Shown here piece by piece: positions 21,801 to 33,400 of a stretch of 64,000 nucleotides of DNA. A model generated the notes under the pieces. The model did not search any database. It was not told the DNA's origin and saw nothing but the letters and a program-made list of their open reading frames with translations. The translations under genes were made by a program, and so were the position numbers. The stretch's first letter is position 1; every line of letters starts with the position of its first letter. The stretch is from Antedon mediterranea (lineage: Eukaryota > Echinodermata > Crinoidea > Comatulida > Antedonidae), in NCBI RefSeq assembly GCF_964355755.1, contig NC_092673.1, positions 27,657,001 through 27,721,000 of the forward strand, read 5' to 3'.

Positions 21801-24669
21801 TTTTCGTGTTTTCTACAGTAAAAGGGTGTAAGAACTATGATAAAAAAAAGGACCCGTTAATGCATACCCGTCCTCGTTTTGCATTGTGATTTTTTTCAAA
21901 GAAAGTTTGTGTAATTGTTGTGTTTACATTTTTCATTGTATACATCAATCAAGGAGCTATAACATTTTCTGCCTGCATCAATCAGTCAAGTTACTTAAAA
22001 CCAAGTTTGAAAATTGATCCAAGTTCTTTATATTCTAGTAATTAACCAATTAATTTATTTTCAATCAACAAATAAAGTTTTATAAATGGTTTTTCTGACT
22101 AGTTTTTTTTTTCAGTTTAAACCAATTAAAATGGGTACGTACGTACGTATACGACGTCTGGGCAACTAAACTATAGTAGTTAGGCCTATAATATAATGTG
22201 TGTCAGGTCATGAGGTAAATAATATGGTCTGGTTCTAACATTATTTAGACTTATACAATGTAAAATGCCATATCATGTGATCTGACAGAATGTGAAATAC
22301 GAGGGATTAACATTATACCTTTAAAATCGTGGGAATTTGATTTAGTGATAATGAATATGCTGTTATGGATGATTAAATTTATGATGTTAATGATAATAAA
22401 TGTTGATAAATATAAATAATTAACAAATATAAATAATAATCATTAGGCCTATTAATGATTACAACCACTTGAATTAAACCAACGAATTCTCACAATAATG
22501 GTATTAAAGATGTATTGTCCCGCAAAAACATGAACATGAAGATCAGACCATTGTTTGACAGACATTATTATTTTTTTTAATTACATTTTTTTTTTCAGGT
22601 AAATAATTATTTTTTCGATCCAGTGAACTATTAAGTGACATTAGAATGGCATATTAAAAAAGCATATGAAAAAAAAATAATTTTTTTAGGGGACAATATA
22701 TCTTTAAGTATCAATAATCGTGTAAATGAATAGGCCTACGGACGGTTGATGATGGTGATGATGATGGTATAATCGTAATCGTCCTAGAGGTCAATGACCT
22801 CCTCATCATTTTTATAGGTCAGCTTTTGTTTAATTATCCTAAATTAAAAATATGATGCTGGCAGTATTATATTGGATACGTTTGAATACTTTTAAAAATT
22901 TCTATTTTTAAAGTAATAAAGTATATCATAATGCGAATACAAACGTTGTAAAGAATACTGTTATTGTGATACTGTTATATATGCTGGTACTTTACGCCGG
23001 TTTTTGACCCTGATAACGTACGTTTTTTACCCCGCAAGTGCACATGAAATAGGCCTAAGAACCTTTTTTAAATTTTTTTTTCTATTTTCATCAGCTTTGT
23101 GTCTATTCATTGTACGTAATTAAAAGCCTATATAATGTACGTATACCAAGTAACATGTTTAACATTGTATTATTGTGAAATGTACATCATATTATGAAAA
23201 ATATTATTTATTGAGTTTATTATATTATTCCTTGGTTATAATATTTACTTATAGTGCGCTTTTTACTGTACATCTTTTGTCTCCGCCTTAAACAAAAAAA
23301 TTAAGAAAAATTATGATTTTAATTCTAAATAGTCCTATAGCAATAGAATAACATTGCGTATATATTTCTATTTAACATGGCAAATTTGTCGTATATGCTT
23401 CATTATAGGCCTACGTATATGTCTATATTAATATTATGGCATTCTTTCCTTTTTGTAACATTTTAAAACCATGAATTTACAAGGATGTTATGAGATTGTA
23501 GTCGTATTTAATAACCTTACTTTAAATGTGTTAACATGATTAGGCCTAACAAACGAAAAGCAATTGTTGATAAATAAGCTCTATAAACTACGTGCAAACG
23601 TAACATTGCTTTTAAATCATTCACATATTGTCTGAATTGTACCGCCAACTGACATACCTACATCGTAGGCCCAGAGTGCTAATGAAGACACAATATGTTC
23701 ATTTCAAACTCGCGTGATAACACTTTGCGCAATAACGCACGAGATTGGTTATGCATTGTTTCACTACGCCGGGTTCACACCGGTTGCGTTTTACGCCAAA
23801 CGTGTAGGACCTACCTGGATTCCGTGTACCTAAATTGTCACTGTTTACGACAATCATCTGTTGTCGGTCGGCTATCCTATATTTATTATATAGCTAGGTA
23901 TTAGTTGTGAGGTCGTCACACGTGCGTTGTATGTAGTTTATCATGCCGTTCTGCTTCTCCATTGTTTACATAACATATTATCTATTTTAGAGTGTCCAAC
24001 ATATTTCCAAATACCTACGATTATCATTTCGAATAATAGTTACATATACTCATAATAATATTATGTTTAATTCGGTATTATTCGTCAAAAACATTCTCGA
24101 CAAGAAACCAGTAGTAGTTATTAAAATTATATTACATAATTGAATGTTATTTATTATGATATTTTAGCTAAACATCGTTTAATGTAGTAGTTATGTAATA
24201 AACACATGATAGATATACTTGATGTCTTGTTATACTGGGCCGTTGGTGTCGTATGCTTGGCACATGCGTAATGACGTATTACAAAGGTCGAAATTTGTCG
24301 AAATTTCGACAAATGCCGAACAACTTGTCGAAACGCGCTGTTTATAAATTGTGTTTTTAGAGTTAAATTTCAACTTTTTATCACATAATCTGTTGATAAT
24401 GGCTATGGGAGTCTACACAGACTATATTTAACTGTAAATTAATGAAAATAATTATGTTTACCTTTCTTTTTCTCGATGATTTCGTTGGCACTGTGTTTCG
24501 TCTGCCGGGTGACCGTCTCCCCAACGACGTTACACCATTTACCGTAAAGCGCGTTTCGCAGCAACTCGGCTGTAATCAAATTACTCGGTAAAGAAGACTG
24601 GGACATTTTTAAATTTCGTGTATCTACCTCGATAGATGAACTGTTAAAACACTTGTTGAAATTTGCCAT
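18834..24669 (-). CDS. PRDM12: PR domain zinc finger protein 12 (5 coding exons, 331 aa)
   Basis: Orthologue of PRDM12, a nuclear transcriptional regulator of sensory-neuron and V1 spinal progenitor fate in vertebrates, thought to act by recruiting histone methyltransferase activity. Exons on the minus strand: 24669-24462, 20566-20238, 19695-19587, 19416-19216, 18982-18834 (TGA). Frame and GT-AG sites agree at every junction. The N-terminal box [20 protein letters not shown] matches the vertebrate PRDM12 N-terminus. The PR/SET domain covers about 79-198 ([43 protein letters not shown]). Three C2H2 fingers follow: 233-253 ([20 protein letters not shown]), 261-281 ([20 protein letters not shown]) and 289-311 ([18 protein letters not shown], ending SARH). 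The C-terminus is short (20 residues after the last His) and lacks the polyalanine tract of vertebrate PRDM12 (367 aa in human). Intron 1 is 3.9 kb. Confidence 0.95.
20567..24461. other. Prdm12 intron 1
   Basis: 3.9 kb of AT-rich intron with several TAGGCCTA motifs, a GATGGTGAT microsatellite near 22748-22770 and homopolymer A/T tracts. No other gene, RNA or clear transposon was recognised. Candidate neural enhancers could lie here, but nothing in the sequence alone shows them. Confidence 0.5.
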
Positions 24670-24670
24670 T

Positions 24671-24678
24671 TATATATA
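24671..24678 (-). promoter_or_regulatory. TATA-like element abutting the first ATG of Prdm12
   Basis: TATATATA on the minus strand lies directly before the first in-frame ATG (24669). If it works as a TATA box, transcription would begin about 25-30 bp downstream, inside the annotated ORF. Translation would then start at the next in-frame ATG (24606-24604, Met22), giving a 310-residue protein. The N-terminal conserved box is kept either way. Confidence 0.35.
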
Positions 24679-27142
24679 GCCAGCAGTCAAAGTGGTTGAA
24701 TGTTGTCGGGCAAACGCCACATTGTCCTAAATCGCATTTGATTAGTTGCTAATGAAGTAGCTAAACACTCTTTTAACAATCAGGCAATGTTGAACAAAGG
24801 CTGACTAAATTTGTGTATCTTAATACGACAAGTGTCTGTTATGATATGAAAACGTGGAGAACAGCAGCACGGTGGCTGCGCCTGTCCTGTAGTTCAAACC
24901 TCTAAGCGATGTGCACCTGCAAGTTGTTCTAGCGGGTGCCGCGTGTATCTGGTCAGGACGCAAACGTCAGAGTCATTAATTTCAATGCATAAGAAAAGAA
25001 GTAAAGCTGTACTGACAGGTGAAGAGCATGCTAGCTAGGGAAACTCAATTAATATAAATAAATGCCTGATAAATGGTGCGCCAACACACGCTCAAAGTTT
25101 GACAAAGTTCGTGGCAGCTGGTTTGGTTAACGTGTGTTCAACGTTACCAACTACACGTAGCCTACAAGCAACAACACAGAAATATAAAATACTTTGTTAA
25201 ATATTTAATAAGACAGCGATTAAACAAAGCGCGGCTACTAGATAAGTTAGAGTGATTACTAACTTGTTAGTTGGAATCGTTTACAAAGGAGAAATATTGG
25301 GGACGGAGAATGACTTATTGACGACATAACCGCGCCGCGAGAAAAAAAAAACAACACATGAGTACAGTCCACCCACACGAAACCATTCAAAACACTTGTT
25401 GCATTTACATTATACATTTTATTCAGGCAGATGTTATTAAAACGAATGATTTATCCAACAATGTCATACCAACATTTTCTTCACTTGAGATGTCTTCTTA
25501 TTAGCAAGATAACGTCATTGCAATTATTTTTTTCCAATATAAAGTTGATGTAAAACCCTTAAACGTATGCCATACGCACAATTCGAAAACACTGCGTATC
25601 TTAGCGCAAATATCATTATCGATTTAATACAGACTATTTTTACACAAAAAGTTGTTTTTTTTTTCAATCGTAGGCCCTGATTAAATCGACAAGATATAGT
25701 AACAGATTGCGCTAAAATTATTGTTTTATTGATGGTGTAAAAACCAAAAGACCATAAATAATACTTGTATCATTGACGTACAGCATATCATGGAGTAGTT
25801 TAAAAGTGATTTAGTACAAGATGATTATTGATTACGTTAAAAAATAAGTATTTCTAAGGCCATATTCTCATTCAATTATCAAAAATGTACATATGTAATA
25901 ACCAGCGGAATTATAGGCCAATTAGATAATTGTATATACTCTACAGTGTATAATATCTCGATTCCATCATCTTCTATTGGAATAATTTAAGTATCCGTAC
26001 GCACAATAAGATTCATAAAACTGTTTATAATGGTACACGAAGATACACTTTAACATGAATATGATTTATTTATCCTTTTGATATGTTATATAACCTGTAG
26101 GGTAACAGTACGTTCTAGTCCAGCCCCTTCTAGATAACTTTTGTTTTGCATTATGTCTTTGATGTTTGTTAGTTATACATTTTGATATTTTATACACTTT
26201 ATACCAGAATTCAGCTTTACAATTTTAATAAATAAACCTGAAATAATATTACCATAATCACCTCAACGAAAAAAGGTATTTGCAGTGTAAAAGAGAGTGA
26301 TGAAATATGGTCTTAGTAAACCAGAAAAGTGTCTATGTAGAGACATGTAAACGTTTGATCCCAACAATATTTTAGTGTTGTGATAAAAAAGTTTTATCAT
26401 CAACACAGATGTTAATACGCTATATATTTATATTGAATTTAGCCCTCGCATTTTCAAAGAATTGCTGCGGTTGTTACAACACAAAACAAACACTTGAGAT
26501 TCTTTGAATATATTAAATACATTTTCTAGCTAATTTGATAAAAACAATATGTTTGTGTGAATTGTATTATTGGAAGTACAAACCATCATTCAATGAATTG
26601 GATTAAAGAATTAATGGGAAGAAGAGAATTGGTGGTGTCCACAATCTTAGCCATCGCAACGCTTACGGCATATTTATTGAATTTGACGTTGCCGTAAATG
26701 ATTATTATGACAATTGAGTTATTTACTGAGAGCAGACAGTGATTATATGATGATGATGTTGAATATGACGATGCCATAGAATTGTTTATGGTGATGGGCC
26801 TACTAATACGCCTATGTAGGCCTATGTATTTGATTGGCTGTTTAAAGTATGGCGTAGGGGTGCATACGTTGTGCCCATTGGTTATAACATAAGAGGAGGC
26901 CAAAACAATATAGCCAATTGCGGATCCAGAACGAGAGGGAGGAGGACCCATGGAAGCTGTCGCTTCAATAGGTTTACATCCGGGTACATAAATCGGCTTT
27001 TCCGATATATATTTTATTTGTTAGGAGAGCAGACTAAACATTATGATTAAATAAAAAAAAAATGTCCATGCGTCTATATTAGGCATATCGAGAGTAGGCC
27101 CTATATCGAAGTAATTATATATAAAGGGCCTGAAAAAATGTT

Positions 27143-27256
27143 ATATGCCCATATATAGACATGATGATGTCATATCACTACCATATTTAAACATAGCACT
27201 ACCATGGGCACATCAAACTTTTTTGACACATAAAGTTTGATAGTGTAGACAAAGAT
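27143..27256. mobile_element. M2 family MITE
   Basis: Internal 'tgcccatatatagacatgatgatgtcatatcactacc' and right terminus AAGTTTGATAGTGTAGACAA. The left terminal repeat is eroded. Confidence 0.65.
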
Positions 27257-27450
27257 TAAAGATGTGTTTTCTCATTCTCCTCTTTCTTTTCTCTCCCATT
27301 TCTTTATTTCAGTGGAGGGAGGAGGGTGGTATTAACTACTAAGAAAAGCAATTTTTAAAGCTTAATATATTTATTTGAATTTTATGTTTTTACTTATGTT
27401 CTTATTGTAAAAAAAAATAAAAATTAAGAATAATTGAGTAATTGTATTGC

Positions 27451-27458
<8 letters not shown>

Positions 27459-27532
<74 letters not shown>
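27459..27532. repeat. (TA)n microsatellite
   Basis: About 37 uninterrupted TA units. It sits between the divergent Prdm12 and FUBP genes. Likely polymorphic in length and prone to assembly error. Confidence 0.95.
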
Positions 27533-27534
<2 letters not shown>

Positions 27535-27718
27535 ATATATATACCTTTGTCGTGGATATGTATGTGTGCAATTATGTACTCGAATATAATATGCACTTGT
27601 GTGTTTTTGTACAGAGACATAGACCTATTGGTTTTTGTTTGTTTTTTGTTTGTAGAGAGGAATAGTTAAAATAAAAGAAAGTTATGAAAAAAGTGGATAA
27701 TACATATAAAAGTATAAA

Positions 27719-27769
<51 letters not shown>
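27719..27769. repeat. (AT)n microsatellite
   Basis: About 25 uninterrupted AT units, 190 bp downstream of the longer TA array. Confidence 0.95.
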
Positions 27770-27770
<1 letters not shown>

Positions 27771-27875
27771 CTGAACGAATTGTTTCGATCAAATCGTATA
27801 AAAGATAAAAGAAAGTACAAGAAAATTAGGCCTACTGGAAAAAAAAATCAGAATAAGGCCAAATAAAAAAAAATA

Positions 27876-29097
27876 CTTGTTAAGCGTCACACCCTCATAA
27901 ATTTTCAGGGGCGGGGGGACGGTTTTTTTTTTTTTTTTTTACTTTTTATGGAGGTATAATTTTGTGCGATGGACGTTTTGGCCCACTTTTTTTTAGGACG
28001 AAACGTCAAACTTTTAAAATGCGAAACAGAACAAAATTGACTATGTATGAAATATTATTGCCGATGACAAAATTGAGTTTTGTATTGTTTATATCCAGAC
28101 GTAATTAAAACATTAAATTTAATTGCCACCGAGCGAAATTGTAGGCCCTAGGCTAATCCGTCCAAGCTGCCACCCCCGCCTCACTCACTCGTCCGCCGTC
28201 TCTCGCTCGACTCATCTATCCAGGAAATTCCCTATCGCGAGAAGCATGATGTTGGTCTCAATAATACTAAATAGTGGGCTGATTTTGAAAACAGCTTACG
28301 GCATTTCTTAAGTGAATTTTTATTCAACGTATTCATTCTTCTTTGATGAATCCTTTGCCAATTGCTGTGTAAATCAGTATTTAAAGTTGTGATGCGAAAA
28401 GTGTGTGTAATTATTCCACACAGGTAAACCAGGCATAAGAAAACGCATCGCCGGGCCCATCGCCCAACAGGACCTCGTGGTGTGCCGATCTCGAGCGCGA
28501 GATCATCGTAAACAAAATTGGTAGAGCCCATTATGTATGGGGTGTTTCCTATTTACGAACCTATAAAAAACGCGCCTCGACCACTGTGTAGGCAAAATAT
28601 TTATTTCGTTAAATCCCTAAATTGATAATCGTGTATTCTGTAATCACGTGACTGATGATGTAATCCTCAGCGACGTACTAAATGCACGTGATTTAATGTG
28701 TTGGGGAAAAAGCCTGCTGTTTACCACATTACATGATTCGCGGTGCTATTCGCGTTTCCTTGACGTAAATCGGCGGCGTGTAAATGAAACAATTGTTTTC
28801 ACCAAATTGCCGTTGTCGACAAAGAGCGATCGGTGGCTAGCTAGCGTGGCTAAGCTAAGAAGTACGTATTTTTCAAAAATTACACCAGCCTAGCAAACAT
28901 TTGCTAGTTTTTTGAAATTTTCAACTAGCAATTATGAAGAATCTACTAGCAAAATGCTAGTTGCTAGCGTGAATTTTGAGCCCTGCTCTGGAGCTGGGCC
29001 GGGCCGCTGAACTTTCCGTTATATATGGGTAAAAAAAAAAAAAAAATAAAAAGAGAGGCGGCTGGATAATCAGGAGCGGGCGGTGACGCTTAACAAG
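27876..29097. mobile_element. Inverted-repeat transposon, 1.2 kb, TA-flanked
   Basis: Left end CTTGTTAAGCGTCAC and right end its exact inverse, with TA immediately outside both (27874-27875, 29098-29099). TA flanks fit Tc1/mariner-type target duplication. The interior has no transposase-like ORF. It contains repeats of GCTAG near 28840-28970 and a GC-richer segment near 28440-28540. Probably a non-autonomous element. Confidence 0.7.
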
Positions 29098-29099
29098 TA

Positions 29100-30477
29100 T
29101 GTTTTTTTATTTGGCCTAACAAGGGAATATATAATTATTTGGATGAAGTGTAAAATCATTGTATTGATCATTTGAGAATGAAATGAATAAAATAGTGGTT
29201 AACGCCACAAAAGAGAAAAAAAAACTACTAGTTTTTATAATTAAAGATCGAATGCACTTTTGTAGGCTAACGTTATTAATCTCTCGCGTGTGGCAGTACG
29301 CAGGCCTATTGGCGAGCCCTGTATGTAAAAAACTGAATTACCAAGCGCGATGTTAGTATTGCTTCTTTCCACCATAATGTTAACAGTAGTAAGGGCTACT
29401 AAATAGGCTACTCTTATCTACGATCGGTAGGTAGGCCTACACAGTTATGATTGGCCTATTACCAATTACCCGATCGATATATTAATCTTGAATTCCTTAT
29501 ACAAACATCAATAAGCCACTATAATTGTCTATGTTTGACTTCCCTATTGACTCTTTCACGTAAGGCGCCTTAATAACTCATTTGAGGAATCTTAAGGGGC
29601 AGAATTTGAAGATTAAGATGGATAAATCAGCCGCGATACTCCCATTGTTAAAACAATATTTGTAATAATATCGGAGGCTACACAATAACGTAAGAAACTT
29701 AACTCCTCCGACGACTGCTGTTAGTGAACGTCACTTTCTGCGGCCATGTTTGATTGGTCCGTTCCTCTATGAAATAAATACAAATTTACCCCTCCCTCTA
29801 ACTTATTTTAATGTTGAAATGTCGTATCGTATTTTCAGAGAGCGGGATCAACGATGTTCATTAGTCTCATGTTGCAAGATTTAGGTGCGGATAAATGTAA
29901 GCCCCTACGTTCTGTTTTAAAATCACAAATTAAGGCCTGCAATAAAGAATGATCACACATTTACTACGGAGGTATATACCTCCATACATAAACAAACGAA
30001 TGTAACGACGTTAAAATTGTATCAAATCAAACATACTGGTACCGGTATAGGCTAGCTAAAAATTGAAAGTACTGAATTGTAATTATAATAATAAATGAAA
30101 AAAGTAATGAAATTAAACTTTAATGAAAGTATTTTTTTCTTCAATCAAACCCTCATAAATGTAAAATGAAAGATTCAAAGTACGAAAGCCGTAACATGTA
30201 CTCTGTCACACAGGATAATTAGTTAAACACTTTAACAATTTTTTTGCAGATCTGAAAATATATAGACTTTGCGTTTTAATATTGGATCTGTGAGTGGTAC
30301 AAAAGGATCACTTTTATTACTCTCTGCATGCTGTAAGCGTACTTTTTTTGGTCATCCGCCCTCTTTTGCCAAAATGCATATTATCACGTGACCTAATAAC
30401 GCCGACGACAAAGCCATTTTGGAGTTTGCTTCAGCACATGTTCGTTGTTAATATTTCTGTTTAAAATATTGTCTAAA
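29100..30477. promoter_or_regulatory. Upstream region of FUBP, with E-box and YY1-like motif
   Basis: The FUBP promoter should lie in the last few hundred bases. Near 30384 there is a palindromic E-box in ATCACGTGACC (bHLH/USF-type), and near 30413 AAAGCCATTTTGG, whose reverse CCAAAATGGCTTT resembles a YY1 site. No TATA box stands out. YY1-like motifs are typical of TATA-less housekeeping promoters, but function is inferred only. Confidence 0.4.
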
Positions 30478-33400
30478 ATGAATGATTTTTCTGCAGTACC
30501 ACCTCCAGGCACAGCTGGAAACAACCCAGCATTCGCTGATGCTCTGCAAAGAGCGAAACAGGTTTGTAAATGAATAAAAAATCCAAGTTTAAATGAGGCA
30601 CTCTTTGTGTCGTCTGAAAAATGTTCTGGCCCTCACTCTCTTTCTCGGCTGGCCTTTCGCGGCATGTACGCTTGGCATACATCAGACGCTTGGCGTGTCC
30701 CAGCCCCGTCACACAAGGAAACGAATTCTCATTCGATCCTCAGAGGCTATTATTTGCATTACTATGGCATATTTGCTGATCCGAACTTTATGCTAACATG
30801 AATATATGATGTTATGATGAATATCAAATCAAGTGAATAATTTATAACACTAAATTAAACAAAAAAACCACTTTATTTTGATTTCATTTCCTTTTGTGTA
30901 AAAAAAAGCTGAATACTCTTGTAATAAATGCCCTGTAATAATATAGGCCTAGTTAAAGCCCCATTCCCTACGTTTTTTAGATCTAATTTAAGAAAAATAA
31001 TACTATATGGTCCTATTGCGATAACTTTTTTCGTCTTTAAACGGTTAAAAATGTGAAAAATAAGTCGATTCTAATAATTATAGCGGCCCGCTATAAATCC
31101 CAAAATACATTGCGCGCGGATTGATATTTTTGTTTTTCACCTGTAATTCGCCCACTTTTCGATCGATCATGAGGCCAAAACAAATGGAAGACTCCTAACT
31201 TTTCAGCGAAAATACCGGGTTTCCCCAATTTTTATCAACGGAGTCTGGCAAAAATAGAAAGACAATTAATGCAGCAACTATACAACGTCAGGCTAGGGTA
31301 GATGTACCAGACCTCGGCAGGTTACAGGGAAATTCGTTATTTACGTGTATTTTTTAAAAGCATCACAAAATATATATATACTAAAGTTTTTAGTATTTAT
31401 ATAAGTAGTAAATACAGTGTGAATTATCGAATAAATATTTATAATTAACAAACAATAATAAAAAATGTGTTTTTTATTTATTTACCAAACCTCGGCATGT
31501 GTCTGCCAATCCTCGGCATACGCTGCCCAAGCAAGCCCTGGAATTACGCGCGAGCGATTGCGCAATCGATCGTCGATGAAATAGCAGGCCTAGCTAGGCT
31601 AGGCCTAGCCACGGCCAGATGTGAAATAAATGAGTCAAAAAACAGCAATATTAAATTTATTTTACCAACAATTATATTTTGAATAAAATTTAATAAACAA
31701 CATTGCAAATAATTTAATTTAATTAGTTATTTCCGTTAGGTGCCGAAGTCTGGCACATATCATTAATTATCAACCAAACATCTTAACACCCCTCATAAAC
31801 CCTATATTTTTTCATTGGTTTGAAAATGGAATATTCTGGAATGTTGATACACTACAGTAGGAGCCTATTTCAATCCCAGACGTGTCCCTCGTGTGTAATT
31901 TTTCATGCCCTGGAACTTTAAATGGAACAGTCACGTGTTAGCTCATTGGTCTATTTTGCTGAAATGTCACTTCAGGTTTCAGTGTTTATGGCTACTGGCA
32001 GACATGTTTCGCTGGTGTCTAGTAAACGATCGGTGGTTTATATTTACCACCTATAAATAAAGTATATTATACGTTAAGATAAACAAAAAATATCAATTAT
32101 TTAATTAATTATAACTAATATAAATACAACCTGCCGAGGTTTGGCACATTGCCGAGGTCTGGTACATCTACCCTAGGTATATAGCTCGCGTACGATGTTC
32201 GTACGTTACCGATGTTTACCAGCTAGGCCTACAAAACTAAGCCTAGCTAGGCTAGGCCTAAGACCGTCCACGAGAGGTCGATCGCCGCGAGCTACTTAGG
32301 TAGTGCATTGTTTCTCACTTTTTATCATAATTTACCATAAAACGTACATTTAAGACAAGGAATGACATGGTTTAATGTTTTTAAAGTGATATATATGTAT
32401 TATTTTCCAAAAAACGTCCAAAATTGCAGGGAAGGGGTCTTTAAATTGTTTTTTTGCCAAAACATTATTTTAGAGCATTTTATTATTTAATGCCCATTTT
32501 ATAAAAGAAATTAATAATACATAATAATAATATAGGATGTAGGCCTAACTAGGGTCTGTATTATTATTGAAAAACTTAATTTTTATTTCATAAAAATATG
32601 AAAGTCTGGATGTAGATTTCTATTACCCTCCTTATGATTGGGATTGATAGAATGGAAAATGTTAAAACTGTGGTCTACAATACAATATAAAATATTTGTT
32701 AATTATTTGCATACACAGATTGCAGCAAAGATTGGCAGTGCATCTGGTGGTCCACCACCACCAAGCATTATAGAACCCCCTCCTGGTATGAACCTAGGCA
32801 TGAAGCGACCCATAGATGACACAGATGGCATGCCAGATTCTAAAAGATCAGCAGCTGAAAATGACCGTAAGTTTTCATCTCAGCACGCAAAATTAAGTGT
32901 TTCTTTTAACTTTAATATATTGAATGCATATTTGTTTTCATTTATTCACAGCTTTTGGTGCACAGTTAGCAGCATTGGCCCAACAACGACAAGGGTAATT
33001 ATGTTAAACCTATCAAACTGTATGTGACATGATGATGTCAACTACCATTTATTTTCTAGTTTAATCGTGTAGACAGAGCTTTACACTGTAGTTGTATAAA
33101 TGGATGTAAATGAGTTTAATTGAAGTGGATGCAATCCATGCATTGGAATAGAGTTTAGGTGTAAAATAGGAACTGCATGTGGATATAAGGCCTAAAGAAT
33201 AATATTAAAGACCATTTTTGTATTCATGGTTTAAGAAAGCCTCTAACTAACAGAAAATATCCGAGACCAAAATAGCAGCATAAAAGTTGTTACTTTACTG
33301 TCTGAACAAAAACCTTCATTATTATATTAAAACAAGAAGAATGGTAGAAATTAAATATGTTTTGTTTAGAACATATATTCAAGTTGACTAATACTACCAA

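Larger units (their letters stand above)
24679..27875. other. Intergenic region upstream of Prdm12
   Basis: Divergent spacer between Prdm12 and FUBP, first part. AT-rich and without convincing ORFs. Contains an M2 copy (27143-27256), two long TA microsatellites (27459-27532, 27719-27769) and several TAGGCCTA motifs. The Prdm12 promoter should lie at its left edge. Confidence 0.5.

Noticed and set aside
27459-27769. Possible CRISPR-like or spaced repeat structure around the two TA arrays
   Set aside because: The arrays are simple dinucleotide repeats separated by unique DNA, and the window is eukaryotic; no direct-repeat/spacer pattern exists.
27442-27820. ORFs encoding long IYIYIY runs
   Set aside because: They are translations of the TA microsatellites, not genes.
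28232-28531. 99-codon minus-strand ORF in the spacer transposon as a real gene
   Set aside because: It has a leucine/cysteine-rich stretch but no family match, no splice support and lies wholly inside a repetitive element.
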